Notes: a model not told the origin generated them from the sequence alone. 64,000 nt of DNA from Saposhnikovia divaricata (GCA_036435485.1 CM071595.1:228952080-229016079); one strand, 5' to 3'; shown: positions 1 through 12,007, numbered from the stretch's first letter. Numbers and translations: made by a program.

Positions 1-310
1 TAATATAAAATATTAAATTTACTTTATTTATATGTTTTAAATTTTAGGTAAGAAAATAATTACAGGAGTTTTTGTAATATATAGTGAATGTAAGATGTAT
101 TTTCATTTTTCGAAATTTCATACATATTATAAAGTTTTAGAAAAAGTAAAAATTTGAATCCACTCTCATTCTAAGTTTTAATTTTAAGGAAATAAGTTAT
201 TGTATAAGATGAGTATCAATCATATATAATTATGGTATAAGTTTATTTTATTTTTAGGTTTCAATTTTATGAATTAAAATTATAATACAAATGTTCATCA
301 TATATGTTAA

Positions 311-763
311 AAATGAGTTTCGTTTTAACGAGAGAACGGCTCCATAGGAAGAATCGTGTTTAACGAGAGAGCGGCTTATTAGAGAGTATCGTGTTAATTG
401 TTAAAATCATGTAAGATAATTATATATTGAATTTTCTTAAAAAAAACTTATAACGCCAGTCACAAAACGCAATTTTGTCGACTAGAATAGGTGTGAGGAT
501 ATAAATTTTATTTTATTTTTAAGTTTCGGTTTTTTATGGATTAAAATTATAATATAAATATTCGTAATATATGTTAAAAATGAGTTTTGATTTTAACTAA
601 AGAGCTATAGAAAGAATTGTATTTAAGGAGAGAGCGGCTTAATAGAGAGGATCGTGTTAACTATTAAAATTTAATACTGATGATATAATATAAGACAAAT
701 ATATATTGAAATAATTTTAAAAAATTTTATAATGCCGCCGCGAAGCGCGGCTTTATCGACTAG
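311..763 (+). mobile_element. Two stacked Helitron-like 3' ends
   Basis: Two related blocks (about 311-485 and 578-763) each carry the phrase ACGAGAGAGCGGCT, an AT-rich stretch, a hairpin and then CTAG. In the second, the stem GCCGC (737-741) and GCGGC (747-751) is followed by 8 nt and CTAG at 760-763, with T next; this is the Helitron 3' layout (hairpin, CTRR, host T). The first block has a decayed hairpin and CTAG at 482-485. No Rep/helicase coding is visible, so these would be non-autonomous. The left end lies outside or is not recognisable. Confidence 0.5.
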
Positions 764-2831
764 TTATATATAAAGGAGGATAGCGGGAGTTTAGGTGGCG
801 CTCTAATATCGTCTCAATCGATTTTTCTAATTTTTTAGAATTTTAAACACTAATAAATATAAAAATATCAATTAGCATATTTGAAGTAGAATAGGTGTTC
901 GAATTTATAAAGGAGAAGAGTTCGAATTTATAGGAAAGATATATGATTAGAAGTTCTATTGGAAGTATAATAAATATTTATAAGGCATACGATTAAAAGT
1001 TCTATTGGAAGTAGAATAGGAGTTCGAAGTAGAATATGAGTTCGAATTTATAGAGAATAAGAGTTCGAATTCATAGAAAAATTATATAAATAAAATTTCA
1101 AAATATCAATTAGCATATTTGAAGTATAATAGGTGTTCGAATTTATAAAGGAGAAGAGTTCGAATTTATAGGGAAGATATATGATTAGAAGTTCTATTGG
1201 AAGTATAATAAATATTTATAAGGCATACGATTAAAGTTCTATTGGAAGTAGAATAGGATTTCGAAGTAGAATAGGAGTTCGAATTTATAGAGAATAAGTG
1301 TTCGAATTTATAGAAAAATTATATAAATAAAATTTCTACTAGAACTAGAATAGGTGTTTGAATATATAGAGCAGACGTATAATTAAATATTTTTTAGAAA
1401 GTACGATCTTCTTAAATTATATATTTTTTATATAAGTTAATTATACTTACATTAGGAAAATTTATTCATAAATTCAATACTATTGTCATGAAAAAAGTCA
1501 CCGTATTTAAAAAGAAAAGAATTGATGTGTTAACATAATAAAAGAACAATGAGTAAAAGAACAATCTCATGCAGGAATCCTAAATAAATACAGGAATATC
1601 TATAATATAAAGAGAAAATAAGATGTGTTTTCATTTTCTAAAACTCCAAAAATTTTAGAAAATCTAGAGAAAGTATAAATTGGAATTCACTCTATTTTTT
1701 AGGTTTTGATTTCAAGGAAAAAAATTGTTGTGTAAGATAAGTATCATCAATAATATGTAATGAAGTTAGAATTTCGATCCCAAACGAGAGCGGCTCGAAA
1801 CGTGTTTAACGGGAAGACGACTCACTATAAAAGATTGTACTAGCTATTAAAATATCATATGATGTTATAAATTTTGTTTTATTTTTAGGATTTGATTTTT
1901 ATGGATAAACATTATCATACAAGTAATATATGTAAAAGTTAGGTTTTTGGTCTTAACGAGAGAGCGCATCAATAGTAAAAACTGTGCTTAACAAGAAAGC
2001 GGTTCATTACATAAGACCGTATAAAAAATGTTTAAATATATAATTAATACATAAAATAAAATGTTTTATTAGAAGTGGAATACGAGGACGGTGGAGACGT
2101 CTTATACGATTTTTGTAAACCATACATTTTTTTTTCCTAGAAATCCTTTATTTTAACCTTTTTATACAAGTTAATTATACTTGCACTACAAAAATATATC
2201 CATAAATGTAATATTATTCCCGTAACGAAAAGTCTTCGTATTTTAATTTTTTTTGATATGTTAACATAACAGAAAGACATTCACATGCGGAAACTGTAAA
2301 TAAATACAAGAATATCTATAATATACAGAAAATATAAGATGTATTTTTATCTTTTAAAACTCCATAAATATTAAAAAGTTTAAAGAATATAAATATTGGA
2401 ATTTACTCTCTTTATATAATGAAGTTAGAATTTCGGTTTCAAATAAGAGCGGCTCGAAACGTATTTAACGGAAAGACGGCTCGCTAGAAAAGATTGTATT
2501 AGCTATTAGAATTTGATACTGAAGTCATAATTTTTTTTTTATTTTTACGGTTCGATTTTATAGATAAAAAATATTATATTAGTCTTTATAATATATGTTA
2601 AAAAGTTGGGATTTCAGTTTTAACGAGAGAGCGGCTCAATCGAAAGAATCGTATTTAACAAGAAATTGATTCATTAGAGAAGATTATTATTATTATTATT
2701 TTTTTGCTAAGCCATTAGAGAAGATTATTTAATTACTAAAATTTAATATTAATATTATAATATAACGTAAATGTATTGAATTTTTTTAAAAATATTGCAA
2801 CGCCGCCGCGAAGCGCGGCTTTATCAACTAG
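764..2831 (+). mobile_element. Helitron-like non-autonomous element
   Basis: The segment starts with TATATATAAAGGAGGATAGC, a start also seen inverted near 19270-19299, and ends with the stem GCCGC/GCGGC (2805-2809, 2815-2819), 8 nt, then CTAG at 2828-2831 followed by T. It starts directly at the CTAG of the preceding element. The 5' TC expected of a Helitron is not clear. Inside are several partial copies of the ACGAGAGAGCGGCT module (about 1780, 1960, 2440, 2620). No protein coding was seen. The assignment rests on termini only. Confidence 0.5.
865..1340. repeat. Two-copy tandem repeat, 238-bp unit
   Basis: The phrase ATATCAATTAGCATATTTG occurs at 865 and again at 1103, and the following about 230 bp match with a few small differences. 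Each unit is itself rich in GTTCGAATTTATA. It lies inside the Helitron-like segment and is non-coding. Confidence 0.75.
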
Positions 2832-3289
2832 TGTAACTATAAAAGCTGATAAACAAACGAGGCCTCAGTATATTTATTTGGCTATTTTTGAACAAATCTT
2901 CCGAACATGAACAAAAATCGAAATCATAGCAAAATTAAGAATAAACTCTTACCACAAATTATCATCTTTTTAAATTTTAAATCATTATTATTGTGCCAAA
3001 TTCGATAAGGAGCAAATTGGTATTTTCTTTTTTCTATTTACTAGAATCTCGTCATAAATATTTAAAACATCCAGCAATATATTCAAGCCGTGTATTTTTA
3101 AATCCCTGTCCCCATGTGAGTCTTTGACAAATTTGATTTTTGTGAAATAATTAGAAAAAAAATGCCAAATAACTCTTGTATATTTGACTCTAAAAATTAT
3201 AGGTTATGTATAATAACTGTTATCAAAATTAAATTAAATTAATCTACTTTGCATAGATTTGAAAGAAGATAAAAAAGATGTTCGAGATT
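2832..3289. other. Unassigned AT-rich sequence
   Basis: No gene, structured RNA or clear terminal repeats were seen here; long frames are absent on both strands. Confidence 0.5.
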
Positions 3290-3700
3290 TATTTTAGGAA
3301 ACTTTTCCTAAAATATGTACAAAATATACTTTAAATATGAATGGGCTCGCATGATTAATTAAAAATGTTTGATTTTACAAAATTACCCATCTTATTTTTA
3401 TATATAAATTTCATATATCTCAGGTAATTTACCTGAGATAGATACATCTCAGTTTCCTATCCTCTATTGAGATAAAGGATGTATGTAGTACACAATGAAG
3501 TTTTATTAAAGAGAAAAAGGAGAAAAAGGATCCTGAGATATATCTCAGAGAATTTTTACTAAGATACATACAAAATAGTCTTTAAAATTTGCTGGGCTCG
3601 CAAGGCTAATTAAAATTTTTTGAATTTACTAAAATACCCACCCCATTTTTATATATAAAAATTAGGTATCTCGTAAGTTACCTGAGACTAAATGAACATT
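3290..3700. repeat. Diverged duplication, offset about 251 bp
   Basis: The phrase TGGGCTCGCA followed by TAATTAAAA, a TTTTTATATATAAA stretch and a palindrome like CAGGTAATTTACCTG recurs at about 3343 and 3594. The copies differ at many positions. The CTCAGGTA/TACCTGAG palindromes could be ends of a small inverted-repeat element, but I could not fix borders. Confidence 0.5.
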
Positions 3701-4525
3701 GATCATTGATCAGAACGAGACTGAAGAACGGATGTTGGACCTAGAACCCTGGCTCTCACAGAAGAAAATAAACCCTCACATCAGCTGAACTGGGAACCAA
3801 TTTGTAAAATAAGTAGTATACTATTAGGTTACATACTCAAATTTTAGGGTGGTCAGGGACGCTCTGGACCTGCCTCCGTCATGGATTTATGTATCCAATT
3901 ATTGATAGTATACCCTTTTTATATGTCCAAATAACTCAGCCCCAGTTCATCAAATGGGTTCAGATCTAAATGAACATGCCACAAAAAGACAACAGGGACG
4001 AACGGCTAATCTACACTCCCGCCGGTTTGTCCCCTAAATGACCCAGCCCACAACTAGTCACACCAACTCACTCCTACCCCACCTTTTCCCCTATAGATAG
4101 GGGAAGAAAGGAAGTAGAGGCATGCTCACTCTTTAAGTTTCTGTGTCTTTCTAGGTTTAAATCTTGTCTTTCAAAACAACAAACACTTATTATATTATTA
4201 TGCCGGAGGTGTCGCAAACCGGCAACCCCGGCCGACATTGATTTGCAGGATCCCGAACTTGCAACCAGCCCAACTTTAGCACTAGCTCAAAAAGAAAAAG
4301 GTCAGCCCGGAAAATAGAGTTATCATCAATAAGTCAATTTTGAGCCATTTGGCTTGTGATATCCTGGGTTACTAGACCCCTGTTTGTATCTTTGTTAATC
4401 CAGCAAGTTAGTACATAAACAATTCGAAATTAACAATAATAAATAATCTGAGCAATTATCTTTACAACTAAATGGGGTGGCAACTAAAGCTGAGTTTGCT
4501 CCAGATTCTTTGGCAAGTTGTAGAC
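3701..4525. other. 3' flank of CHUP1-like gene, possible LTR debris
   Basis: No gene is seen. The part 4080-4260, with a C-rich stretch, CTTTCTAGGTTTAAATCTTG and then a GC-rich CCGGCAACCCCGGCCGAC, has the look of the R/U5 end of a plant LTR, but I found no partner copy and no terminal TG/CA pair. This is weak inference from composition. Confidence 0.3.
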
Positions 4526-7500
4526 CTACATATAAATATTTGCTGTTGGTTTTTGGCATGATTTTGCTTTATCTCTCAGCTCCTGGAATGCCCTCATCGT
4601 TTCTGCATCAAAGCCACCTGCAAACTGCATCAAACAAAAAAAAAAAAAAAAAAAAGATTTACCAACCATAATCAGGCCCAAAATTTGCCAGTGAAAACGC
4701 AAGAAAATGATGGTATGTTCGAAGAAAACATTAACCTGGTGTACTCGGAAGGCAAATTTTACTCCTTGAACGATCAACGCCTCTTCTTCGGTACCACCAT
4801 CAACATTTCCAAGCTCAGCAGAAACTCTTCTCATGTACTTCATGGCTAATTTCACCGATGCTAGCTTGATCTGTGTTATAACGGAAGCAAGAAAGATGAT
4901 AAACGTAAAGAGAAAATATATATGCAAAAGAGAAATAATTATATTGATCTTGAAGATGATTACAGATTTTTTCAGATGATTTACAATTCTTACATGCATA
5001 TCTATTTATAGACAAAATATAAGGGGTTAGGTGTGGTAGGTGAGTCAAATCCGGTAGTGCCGCGGCGGCCGACGGCTTCTAGATTCAAGGCATCTAACAA
5101 TCTGGAACGGAAGATTCTAATAAGACCTTGTTGCTCAATGCATATATTGCTTGTGTTTTACAGCGAAATCAAGACTAACAGAAGAGTGCAGAATCACGAT
5201 GACAGTACAAAGAGACCAATAATACTGTGGTTTAGTATTTATAATTGAAGGAGGACTTAATATTCTGCATGTAGTCCGCTTACATTAATGATTACCACTC
5301 TATTCTATTTAGTTCATTTCTAGAGATAGTTTGAACCACAAACAAATTATAGAATGGTGCATCATTAACTGCATTTTTAAAATAATTTATAGTATATTGG
5401 TACTCATCAGGAGCTGTAGTTATAATTTTCTGCTGTGTTTGAGATAATCCCAGTTTTGCAACATTGGAAACATAGATTGTCAGGACCCTCTGAACTGTAC
5501 CATTCTTGCTTCCTAGTTCCAAATTTTATACACTGATGTAAACTTTGTAAAGACATTTACTGCATTGACAATATCCATCCTAAGTAACAGGGAACTCTGG
5601 ATCTTGGAAATGCTATTGTATATTGTTCTACTCTTATCTTTTTAATGCTACTTCAGAATAATGGAAGTGATCAGATTCAGCATGGATCTTAAATAATATA
5701 CCCACTGATCCAATAATATAAGTAATGAAACGCACAGAAACTTGTTTGGAGACTTTTGGATCTTAAATGTGCAGCCTGCCACCAGTTGACAATATAGACG
5801 AGGCAAAACATCACATCTTCTTTGCATCTAGTAGTCAATATTGTAGATCGACTATTGAGTGAACTCATTCCAATCCTGGCTCATCTCATAGGACCACCTG
5901 GTAAACCATCGCTGTGTAATAACATAACACAAGGGCTCCCTGTGACTGCTATGGTGGCCTGGTGGGTGGGGTTCAAGTAATGGTAATTGGTTGGCTCTAC
6001 GCCTCGTGCAATACTGCAATATTATTGGTCTACCTATTCCCCTATGTTTATGTTTACACAGAGGTGATTTATGTGGAATCATGAACTTTCCTCTTGTTAA
6101 GATAATATATTTCTTCTCGTTTTAGATATGCATCAAAGATCGATGAGACTCAGAGCACTGGAACTTCATAAGTTGCTTCTCAGCTAATCTTGTAGCAAAA
6201 CTCAAACATTTGAAGAGAACGACAAGAAAATGGATAGACCACTAGAGTATGTGAAAACCGGGGGAGGATACAATGCATAGAAGCATAGAAGTATCAACAT
6301 CGTAGCAATTTTTGATTAAATCAACAATGCTAGAAAGTAAATGTATGTACCTGGGTTACATAACCGCTATCCAGCATCCAGTCCATTGGAATACAAAATC
6401 CTTTGTAGCGAATTGCTGCTGATTCTCTCATTCTAGAGAGGTCGTAGACTCCATGTTCTAATCTGCGACCAGCACAATTAATAAGCTAAAATAAGTACTA
6501 ATATACACAATTTATGCACACGAAGTCAAATATCAAGAAACAGTCTAGAACAGTTAACAATACTTTTCAAATAATGCTTGCATTTTCTTGAGGGCTGGGG
6601 AAAAAAGTTGACGAGGATCATCTCTAAAAGAAGACGCCTCAGATTCTAGCTTCTTGAGATCAGAAAAACCAAATGCTGCTTCTCTAAGCGTATCAGCTTT
6701 CTGTTCTGGCCATTGAAAATGCTTAAGCACTGCTCTTTCGTCAACCTACGGACAAGAATTATCTGAATTCTCTCCATTAAAATTGGTAGATGAATATTGG
6801 GTTTAGCTAAAAAAATTACCAGGTAAAAAAGCTCATCATCAAGCCATTTTACAAAAACCACAACATCTTGAATATTTGTGAATGCAGCATTCTCCACTTC
6901 TTTGATCAAGAACCTGATGAAATCACCTTGTGTTTCTACATCTGTTTTAATCTGTATCAAAAAACAAAAACAAATACAAAATGACAAAATCACCATGAGT
7001 TTCTACATCACCTATAACTTGTAATTAGAATACATAAACACAAAAATAAGAACCAAACTATAATACACCGTCACTTGGATGTAGGTACGGGGAGGATAAG
7101 ATGTACGCAAAACATTACCAAAATTATATAAAGCGCAGATTCTGCTTACAGGAATCTGTCCGATAAAAACAAAATACAAAATTACAAAGATTTACCACAA
7201 ATAATAAAGCACACAAATATCTGGTTCTCGAATCAGTGCGATTTTTGAGTAATAAGTAATATAACAATGACAAGGCAAAATCACAAGCTGTTTTTCTCCA
7301 GACAAATCCACACAACGTTTTGCTTTAAGCGTTACAACTGTGGAATCTAACTGCTGTCATATCTATCAAGATACCTTATGCATAGGGGTAACAATAAAGA
7401 CACAAGGAGGCAAGTCTAGTCAATTTTAGTGACAAGTCAAGAACAGAAATAACAGAACTAAAACAAAACTTACCGCAAGCAAATGAGTGGACCGGTTCTC

Positions 7501-8604
7501 AATTTCTCCGATCATATCCCTCGCATTGGCTGTTGTCGCTGCACCGATACTGGAATCTCGGCGAGAGTCTCTCCGCATTAACGAATGATAAAACTCCACA
7601 ACTTCGGGTGCTCTTCTCACCTTCTGAACCCCATTCTTGGATACCCTCACTGGCAATGGCGGAGGAGGAGGTGGCGCAGACTTAGTTGGCACCTTAAAAA
7701 TCGGCCTCAGTGGTGGTGGTGGTGGAGGCACCGGAACTACTGACTCCGCAATCCCGGTGAAAGAACTATAAGACGAAGATGAAGAAGGCGAAGGCGACAA
7801 TGTACTAACTGAAAGATTAGAAGATGATGAAACCGAAACTGAAAGTGAAGGCCTAGGCGGTGGTTTGGGGACTCTAGGTACTCGAGATATTGTTGTTGTA
7901 GATGCTAGTCCTGTAATCTCTTCGGAGTTCTGTGCGGCTTTTTCTTTCACTTTTTGAACCTCAATGTCGTTTTTATTTGCATTGTAATGCTCCAATAGTG
8001 ACACATTTCTCTTCAAATTCTTCACTACATTTAATTTACACAACGCATCTACTGCACCTTGGCACTGAAATCTTTTTGATGGAATCATCTCTTTGCTTTC
8101 TTTATCCATTTGTTCTTTCCTCAACTCCGAAATTTCGCCTTCCAGTTGCTCAATATTTTTCTTATTTTTTTCGTTTTCTGCCTTCTGTTCGAAATATTTA
8201 CAATGCAGCATGTCCATTTCTCGTCGCAGCCTCTCATTTTCTGATTCCAGGCAATCTACCTTTTTACTGTACTTTCCGACTTCAACGTCTCTTCTTGTAA
8301 TTTCGTCTTCTAAAAATGGTATAACCGCAACTGATTCTTTAAGTAGTTTAAACTCGAGAAGCTCTGTTTTCAGTCTCCATTCTCTTTCACGTAATTGTAC
8401 AATTATGCGTAGGAGCTCTGTCACTTCAGGAGGTTTCGGTAGTACTTGTGCTGAGGCCCGCGGGAAGTAATTGCTTAATGAGCGTGAGAATGACGTGCCT
8501 TTCTGTGGTGCCTTGCCTGAGCTTGATGACGGTGATGGCTCTGGTTTAGTATTTGCATGTGATTTTTGAAAGCCCATTGCCGCTTTTACTTTACCCGCAA
8601 CCAT
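4526..8604 (-). CDS. IPGA1: CHUP1-family protein, IPGA1-like (six exons)
   Basis: Exons, in gene order: 8604-7474, 6951-6820, 6745-6564, 6462-6351, 4870-4736, 4624-4526. All introns are GT-AG and the joined frame is open for 596 codons. The ATG at 8602-8604 was chosen because MVAGKVKAAMGFQKS is the usual family start. Residues about 61-170 form a coiled coil. Residues 287-327 are proline-rich with two runs of six prolines. Residues 328-590 are the conserved CHUP1 C-terminal domain (RRAPEVVEFYHSLMRRDS, DMIGEIENRS, FAGGFDAETMRAF). CHUP1 proteins bind actin or microtubules. From memory the N-terminus, length and C-terminal domain fit Arabidopsis IPGA1, a microtubule-associated regulator of anisotropic petal growth, better than CHUP1, which is longer and carries an outer chloroplast envelope anchor. 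No stop or frameshift is seen, so it is probably functional. The exact orthology is inference. Confidence 0.93.
4871..6350 (-). other. Large intron 4 of the CHUP1-like gene
   Basis: This 1,480-bp intron begins GTACAT and ends ACACAG in gene orientation. It has no recognisable element. A short GC-rich patch (GCCGCGGCGGCCGACGGC, about 5059-5076) stands out from the AT-rich surroundings. The other four introns are 84-522 bp. Confidence 0.8.
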
Positions 8605-8936
8605 TGTTATTTGCAATAATGTGACAGAAATATCAGCAGAGCACGACTAAGTACATATATCGACTAATGAGTAAAAAGTGAAAGATGAAGTCGACAGTGA
8701 CACATAATAATAAGAATTGTCTCTTTTTTTCTTTCATTACGCAAATTTGCATTTTGCTACTATGAGTCTATTCTTACATTGTAAGCAAAGTTTAGTCATA
8801 CAAAAGCTTAATAATTAAAGTTAATATTGTTCAAAAATAGGAATTTGGTGGGAAAATAATAAGAGTAAAGATGAAACAAATTTATTTTAAGAAAGCATTC
8901 AAGTGGTTCTAACGGTCGGCTCTCTAGCAGATTCAC
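8605..8936 (-). promoter_or_regulatory. 5' flank of the CHUP1-like gene
   Basis: This is the presumed leader and proximal promoter of the gene on the minus strand, cut off 332 bp upstream of the ATG by a hAT insertion. No confident TATA box was seen; the best match is TATATG near 8655. The assignment is positional. Confidence 0.35.
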
Positions 8937-9466
8937 TAGGGGTGTCAAAATTTGACACGAACCGAAACCCCGACACGAACCCGACACGGAAAAGTACGAA
9001 TTTGGGTCGAGTGTTTTGAGTTTCGGGTCGGATTGGGTAAAAATTTACCCGAAAAAATCGGGTCAGTTTCGGGTTAACCCAAAATACCCGAACCCGACCC
9101 GAAAATTTAATTTATGTAATATATTATACATAATATTAAAATTTACTTTATAATTGTATACATGTGTGATATATTTATAAATTATTTAAATAATTTTAAT
9201 TTACATCTCATCTCTTTAAATTGATATTATATTTTTTTAATATATTTTAAATAAAAATTATTTTATAAAATAAAAATAATTATTTTTTATTATTTTTGGG
9301 TCAAAAATGGTCATTTTCGGGTTGACCGGGTACATAACAGGTCGGGTTCGGGTTGAAATTTTCAATCCATTTCGGGTTCGGGTCAGTTTCGGATTGACCC
9401 AAAAACAGGATCGGGTACAGCAAACCCGACACGAACCTGACCCATTACCCCAAATTGACACCCCTA
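8937..9466. mobile_element. Non-autonomous hAT element
   Basis: The element has terminal inverted repeats TAGGGGTGTCAA and the complement of TTGACACCCCTA, and a perfect 8-bp target duplication AGATTCAC (8929-8936 and 9467-9474). The arms are rich in ACCCGAC/GGGTCGG and the middle is AT-rich. The 8-bp duplication and the termini identify it as hAT; it codes for nothing recognisable. Confidence 0.9.
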
Positions 9467-9474
9467 AGATTCAC

Positions 9475-10042
9475 CTTTACAGTAGTGTCATGTTTTACAA
9501 CAGTTACTACTTCTGCAGTTGGTGCTGGTACAGTGTACACAAGTTTACTACTTCATCATTATATCTCTCGGGGGCTTTTATTATTGGGTCCCGGTCCAAT
9601 GCAAACGGTTGCTGACCGTATGCTAATCCCACCGTACCGCGGAAACTTTCCGCGGTACGTGTACAGTACTGTTTTTGGTGTGAAAACAGGGGGCATTTTC
9701 TGCGGTACGGGGCACGTACCGCGGAAAGTTTCCGCGGTACGATGAATTTTTTTTTTTAAACCTCAACCATTGGATCATTGATCCAACGGCTGGAAAATCG
9801 TATGATAAATAACAGTAACCTGCATACGTTTGCAGGTGACCATTTGCCTTTATTATTATAGTTTTAGCAGTTGGCTGTTTGATAATTTCAAAATATGACC
9901 TAGTTCACACATATAGGTAGAAAAGGCCATCACATCACCCTCATATGGGAGACACAAATATATCTGCCCAGTAGTGTATAGTGTGTACGTCACAAAATTA
10001 TTTAAGATTGTGACAAAATTAAAACTCCTTATTAGGCGTGAC
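9475..10042. other. Interelement sequence with a palindromic core
   Basis: Apart from the palindromes at 9633-9741, no gene is seen. Weakly similar inverted arms (CAAACGGT...CCGTATG near 9602-9622 and CATACG...ACCATTTG near 9822-9847) suggest a small fold-back element of about 250 bp, but borders and target duplication could not be established. Confidence 0.35.
9633..9741. repeat. Pair of 27-bp palindromes
   Basis: Two 27-bp palindromes lie at 9633-9659 and 9715-9741. Each has arms CGTACCGCGGAAA and TTTCCGCGGTACG around one central base, C in the first and G in the second, so they are also exact reverse complements of each other. Between them TGCGGTACGGGGCA repeats part of the arm. The function is unknown. 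Confidence 0.9.
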
Positions 10043-11169
10043 TAGAGGTGCACAAAAAGACTGACGGGCCAGGTTTTAACCGGGCCTTAAAAAGCCCGGG
10101 TTTTAATCTTGTAAAACCGGGCCGGGTCGGGCCGGGTTATTAGGAAAATATCAGACCTGTTTTCAGCCCGCGGGCCGGGCCGGGCTTTATTCGGGTCTGG
10201 ATTCAAAAAACTTTTTTTTTTTGCTAATTTAATTAAATTTCTAATTAAATGATTAGAAATGATTTAAAAATATTTCTCGACGTTTCAACCGTACGGATGT
10301 CAAGATATATCTAATTAAATGATATTCCCAAATTTTCAAAAAATAAAAAATTAATTTGGTTGGAGATCCTATTAGAACACTACTATATTGTCTAGTACTC
10401 GTAACTAGTGCTTCATCCCAGATTATTGTTTCTATATTTTTAAAAATATTTCTCGACGATCCAACCGTACGGATGTCAAGATATATCTAATTAAATGATA
10501 TTCCCAAATTTTAAAAAAAAATAATTTGGTTGGAGATCTTAATAGAACACTACTATATTGTCTAGTACTCGTAACAAGTGCTTCATCCCAGATTATTGTT
10601 TCTATATTTTCAAAAATAATTCTCGATGATCAAACCGTACGGATGTCTAGATATATCTAATTAAATGATATTCCCAAATTTTCAAAAAATAAAAAATTAA
10701 TTTGGTTGGAGATCGTAATAGAACACTACTATATTGTCTAGTACTCGTAACAAGTGCTTCATCCCAGATTATTGTTTCTATATTTTCAAAAATATTTCTC
10801 GACGATCCAACCGTACGGATGTCAAGATATATCTAATTAAATGATATTCCCAAATTTTCAAAAAATAAAAAATTAATTTGGTTGGAGATTATAAGTGACA
10901 TTAATAAAATGAAAAATTTATCCGGGTTTTATCCGGGCTTCGGGCCGGGCTTTATCCGGGCTTCGGGTCGGGCTTTATCCGGGCTTTTTAAAACGCCCGG
11001 GCTTTTAACCGGACTTTCCGGGCTTCGGGCCGGGCTTCGTGAAAATAGGGGGCCAGTTTTAGGCCTCCGGGCCGAACCGGGCCGGGCTTTTTTCGGGCCG
11101 GGCATTTTGGGCTTTTTTTCGGGCCGGATCGGGCTAGGCTTCGGGCTTCAGGCTTTTTGAACATCTCTA
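10043..11169. mobile_element. Non-autonomous hAT element with internal satellite
   Basis: The termini are TAGAGGTGCACAAAAA and the complement of TTTTTGAACATCTCTA. They are flanked by an 8-bp target duplication with one mismatch (GGCGTGAC 10035-10042, GGCCTGAC 11170-11177). The arms are made of GGGCCGGGC/CGGGCTT repeats and the centre is a 170-176-bp tandem array. It has no transposase. The frame at 10882-11160 is an artefact of the CGGGCTT repeats. Confidence 0.85.
10271..10900. repeat. Tandem array, 170-176-bp unit, about 3.6 copies
   Basis: The phrase TATTTCTCGACG with CCGTACGGATGTC recurs at 10271, 10447, 10617 and 10793. Units share over 90 percent of positions by eye and include TAGTACTCGTAACAAGTGC and CAAATTTTCAAAAAATAAA. 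The array fills the middle of the hAT element and has a base composition unlike its GC-rich arms. Confidence 0.85.
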
Positions 11170-11177
11170 GGCCTGAC

Positions 11178-11412
11178 CTGGAAAAATCTTAAGGACCCCT
11201 GCTACTTATTAGACCGATATGATGAGAAAAACCTTAAGGACCTACATTTCTAACTGAGAAAACCACAGCCCAATTAAATCTGGGTTTAGATCTGCAAGAT
11301 CATTCTTTATGTACCAACCTCCATTAAGCTTTTATATAAATAATAACTTGTGGGTTTTTGTTTGTTACTGTAGAACTGAAACTAAAAGGGAGGCTGTGAG
11401 CATGTACATATA
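11178..11412. other. Unassigned intergenic sequence
   Basis: No coding or terminal-repeat structure was seen between the hAT element and the next fold-back element. Confidence 0.4.
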
Positions 11413-11724
11413 GAGTTCTGCTCCACTACAAACCAATCTTAAATACAGACTAAAAACCAAATACTAATACAACATTTCAAGTTAATCTAATGATCAAACT
11501 AGGGTACCCCAATTAAAATTCTTGGCTCCATTTAGCAAAAAAAAAAAAAAAAAATTGTCCACTGCTGACGTCACTGCCACGTCAGCAGTGAACAATATTT
11601 TTTTTTTGCTGAATGGAGCCAAGAATTTTAAACACTTTTTGTGAAGGTGCCCCTGGCGGGGCCATTAGAATAAATGAAATATAAAATATTTAATGTTAGT
11701 TTGTAGTTTGTATTTGAGTAAAAG

Positions 11725-11726
<2 letters not shown>
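11413..11726. mobile_element. Fold-back element, family 1 (copy a)
   Basis: Its left end GAGTTCTGCTCCACTACAAA resembles the left end of the copy at 38617, and its right end matches that copy's right end. It has inverted inner arms (CTTGGCTCCATT and AATGGAGCCAAG), A and T tracts, and a hairpin apex carrying TGACGTCA (11566-11573). The right arm holds GCCCCTGGCGGGGCC (11649-11663). A 46-bp TA repeat abuts its right end. It is a non-coding MITE-type element of uncertain superfamily. Confidence 0.7.

Positions 11727-11784
<58 letters not shown>
11727..11784. repeat. (TA)n then (GA)n microsatellite
   Basis: TA repeat 11727-11772 followed by GA repeat to 11784. It forms the border between two fold-back elements. 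Confidence 0.95.
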
Positions 11785-11967
11785 AAAGAACCTAAGATGT
11801 ATCTTAGGCATCATCCCTAAGATTCTAAACATTTTAAAATAAAACTACTTAGTTTTGATCATGTATAAGTAGGCCCCGCAGGGGCAAAAAAGACTTTACA
11901 CTTAATTAACCTTAATTTTGTATAGTATCTTAGGATTGATACCTAAGATATATCTTAGGTTCCCTAT

Positions 11968-11971
<4 letters not shown>
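11785..11971. mobile_element. Small fold-back element between TA repeats
   Basis: The inverted ends are GAACCTAAGATGTATCTTAG and the complement of GATATATCTTAGGTTC, with a second inverted layer (CCTAAGAT / ATCTTAGG). TA microsatellites lie on both sides. The centre carries GGCCCCGCAGGGGC (11872-11885), the island also seen in the larger fold-back elements. It is about 187 bp and non-coding. Confidence 0.65.

Positions 11972-12003
<32 letters not shown>

Positions 12004-12007
<4 letters not shown>

Noticed and set aside
7932..8470. Two plus-strand frames of 122 and 125 codons
   Set aside because: They are antisense shadows of exon 1 of the CHUP1-like gene.
10882..11160. 92-codon frame rich in glycine, leucine and arginine
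   Set aside because: It is produced by CGGGCTT/GGGCCGG repeats in the arm of a hAT element.
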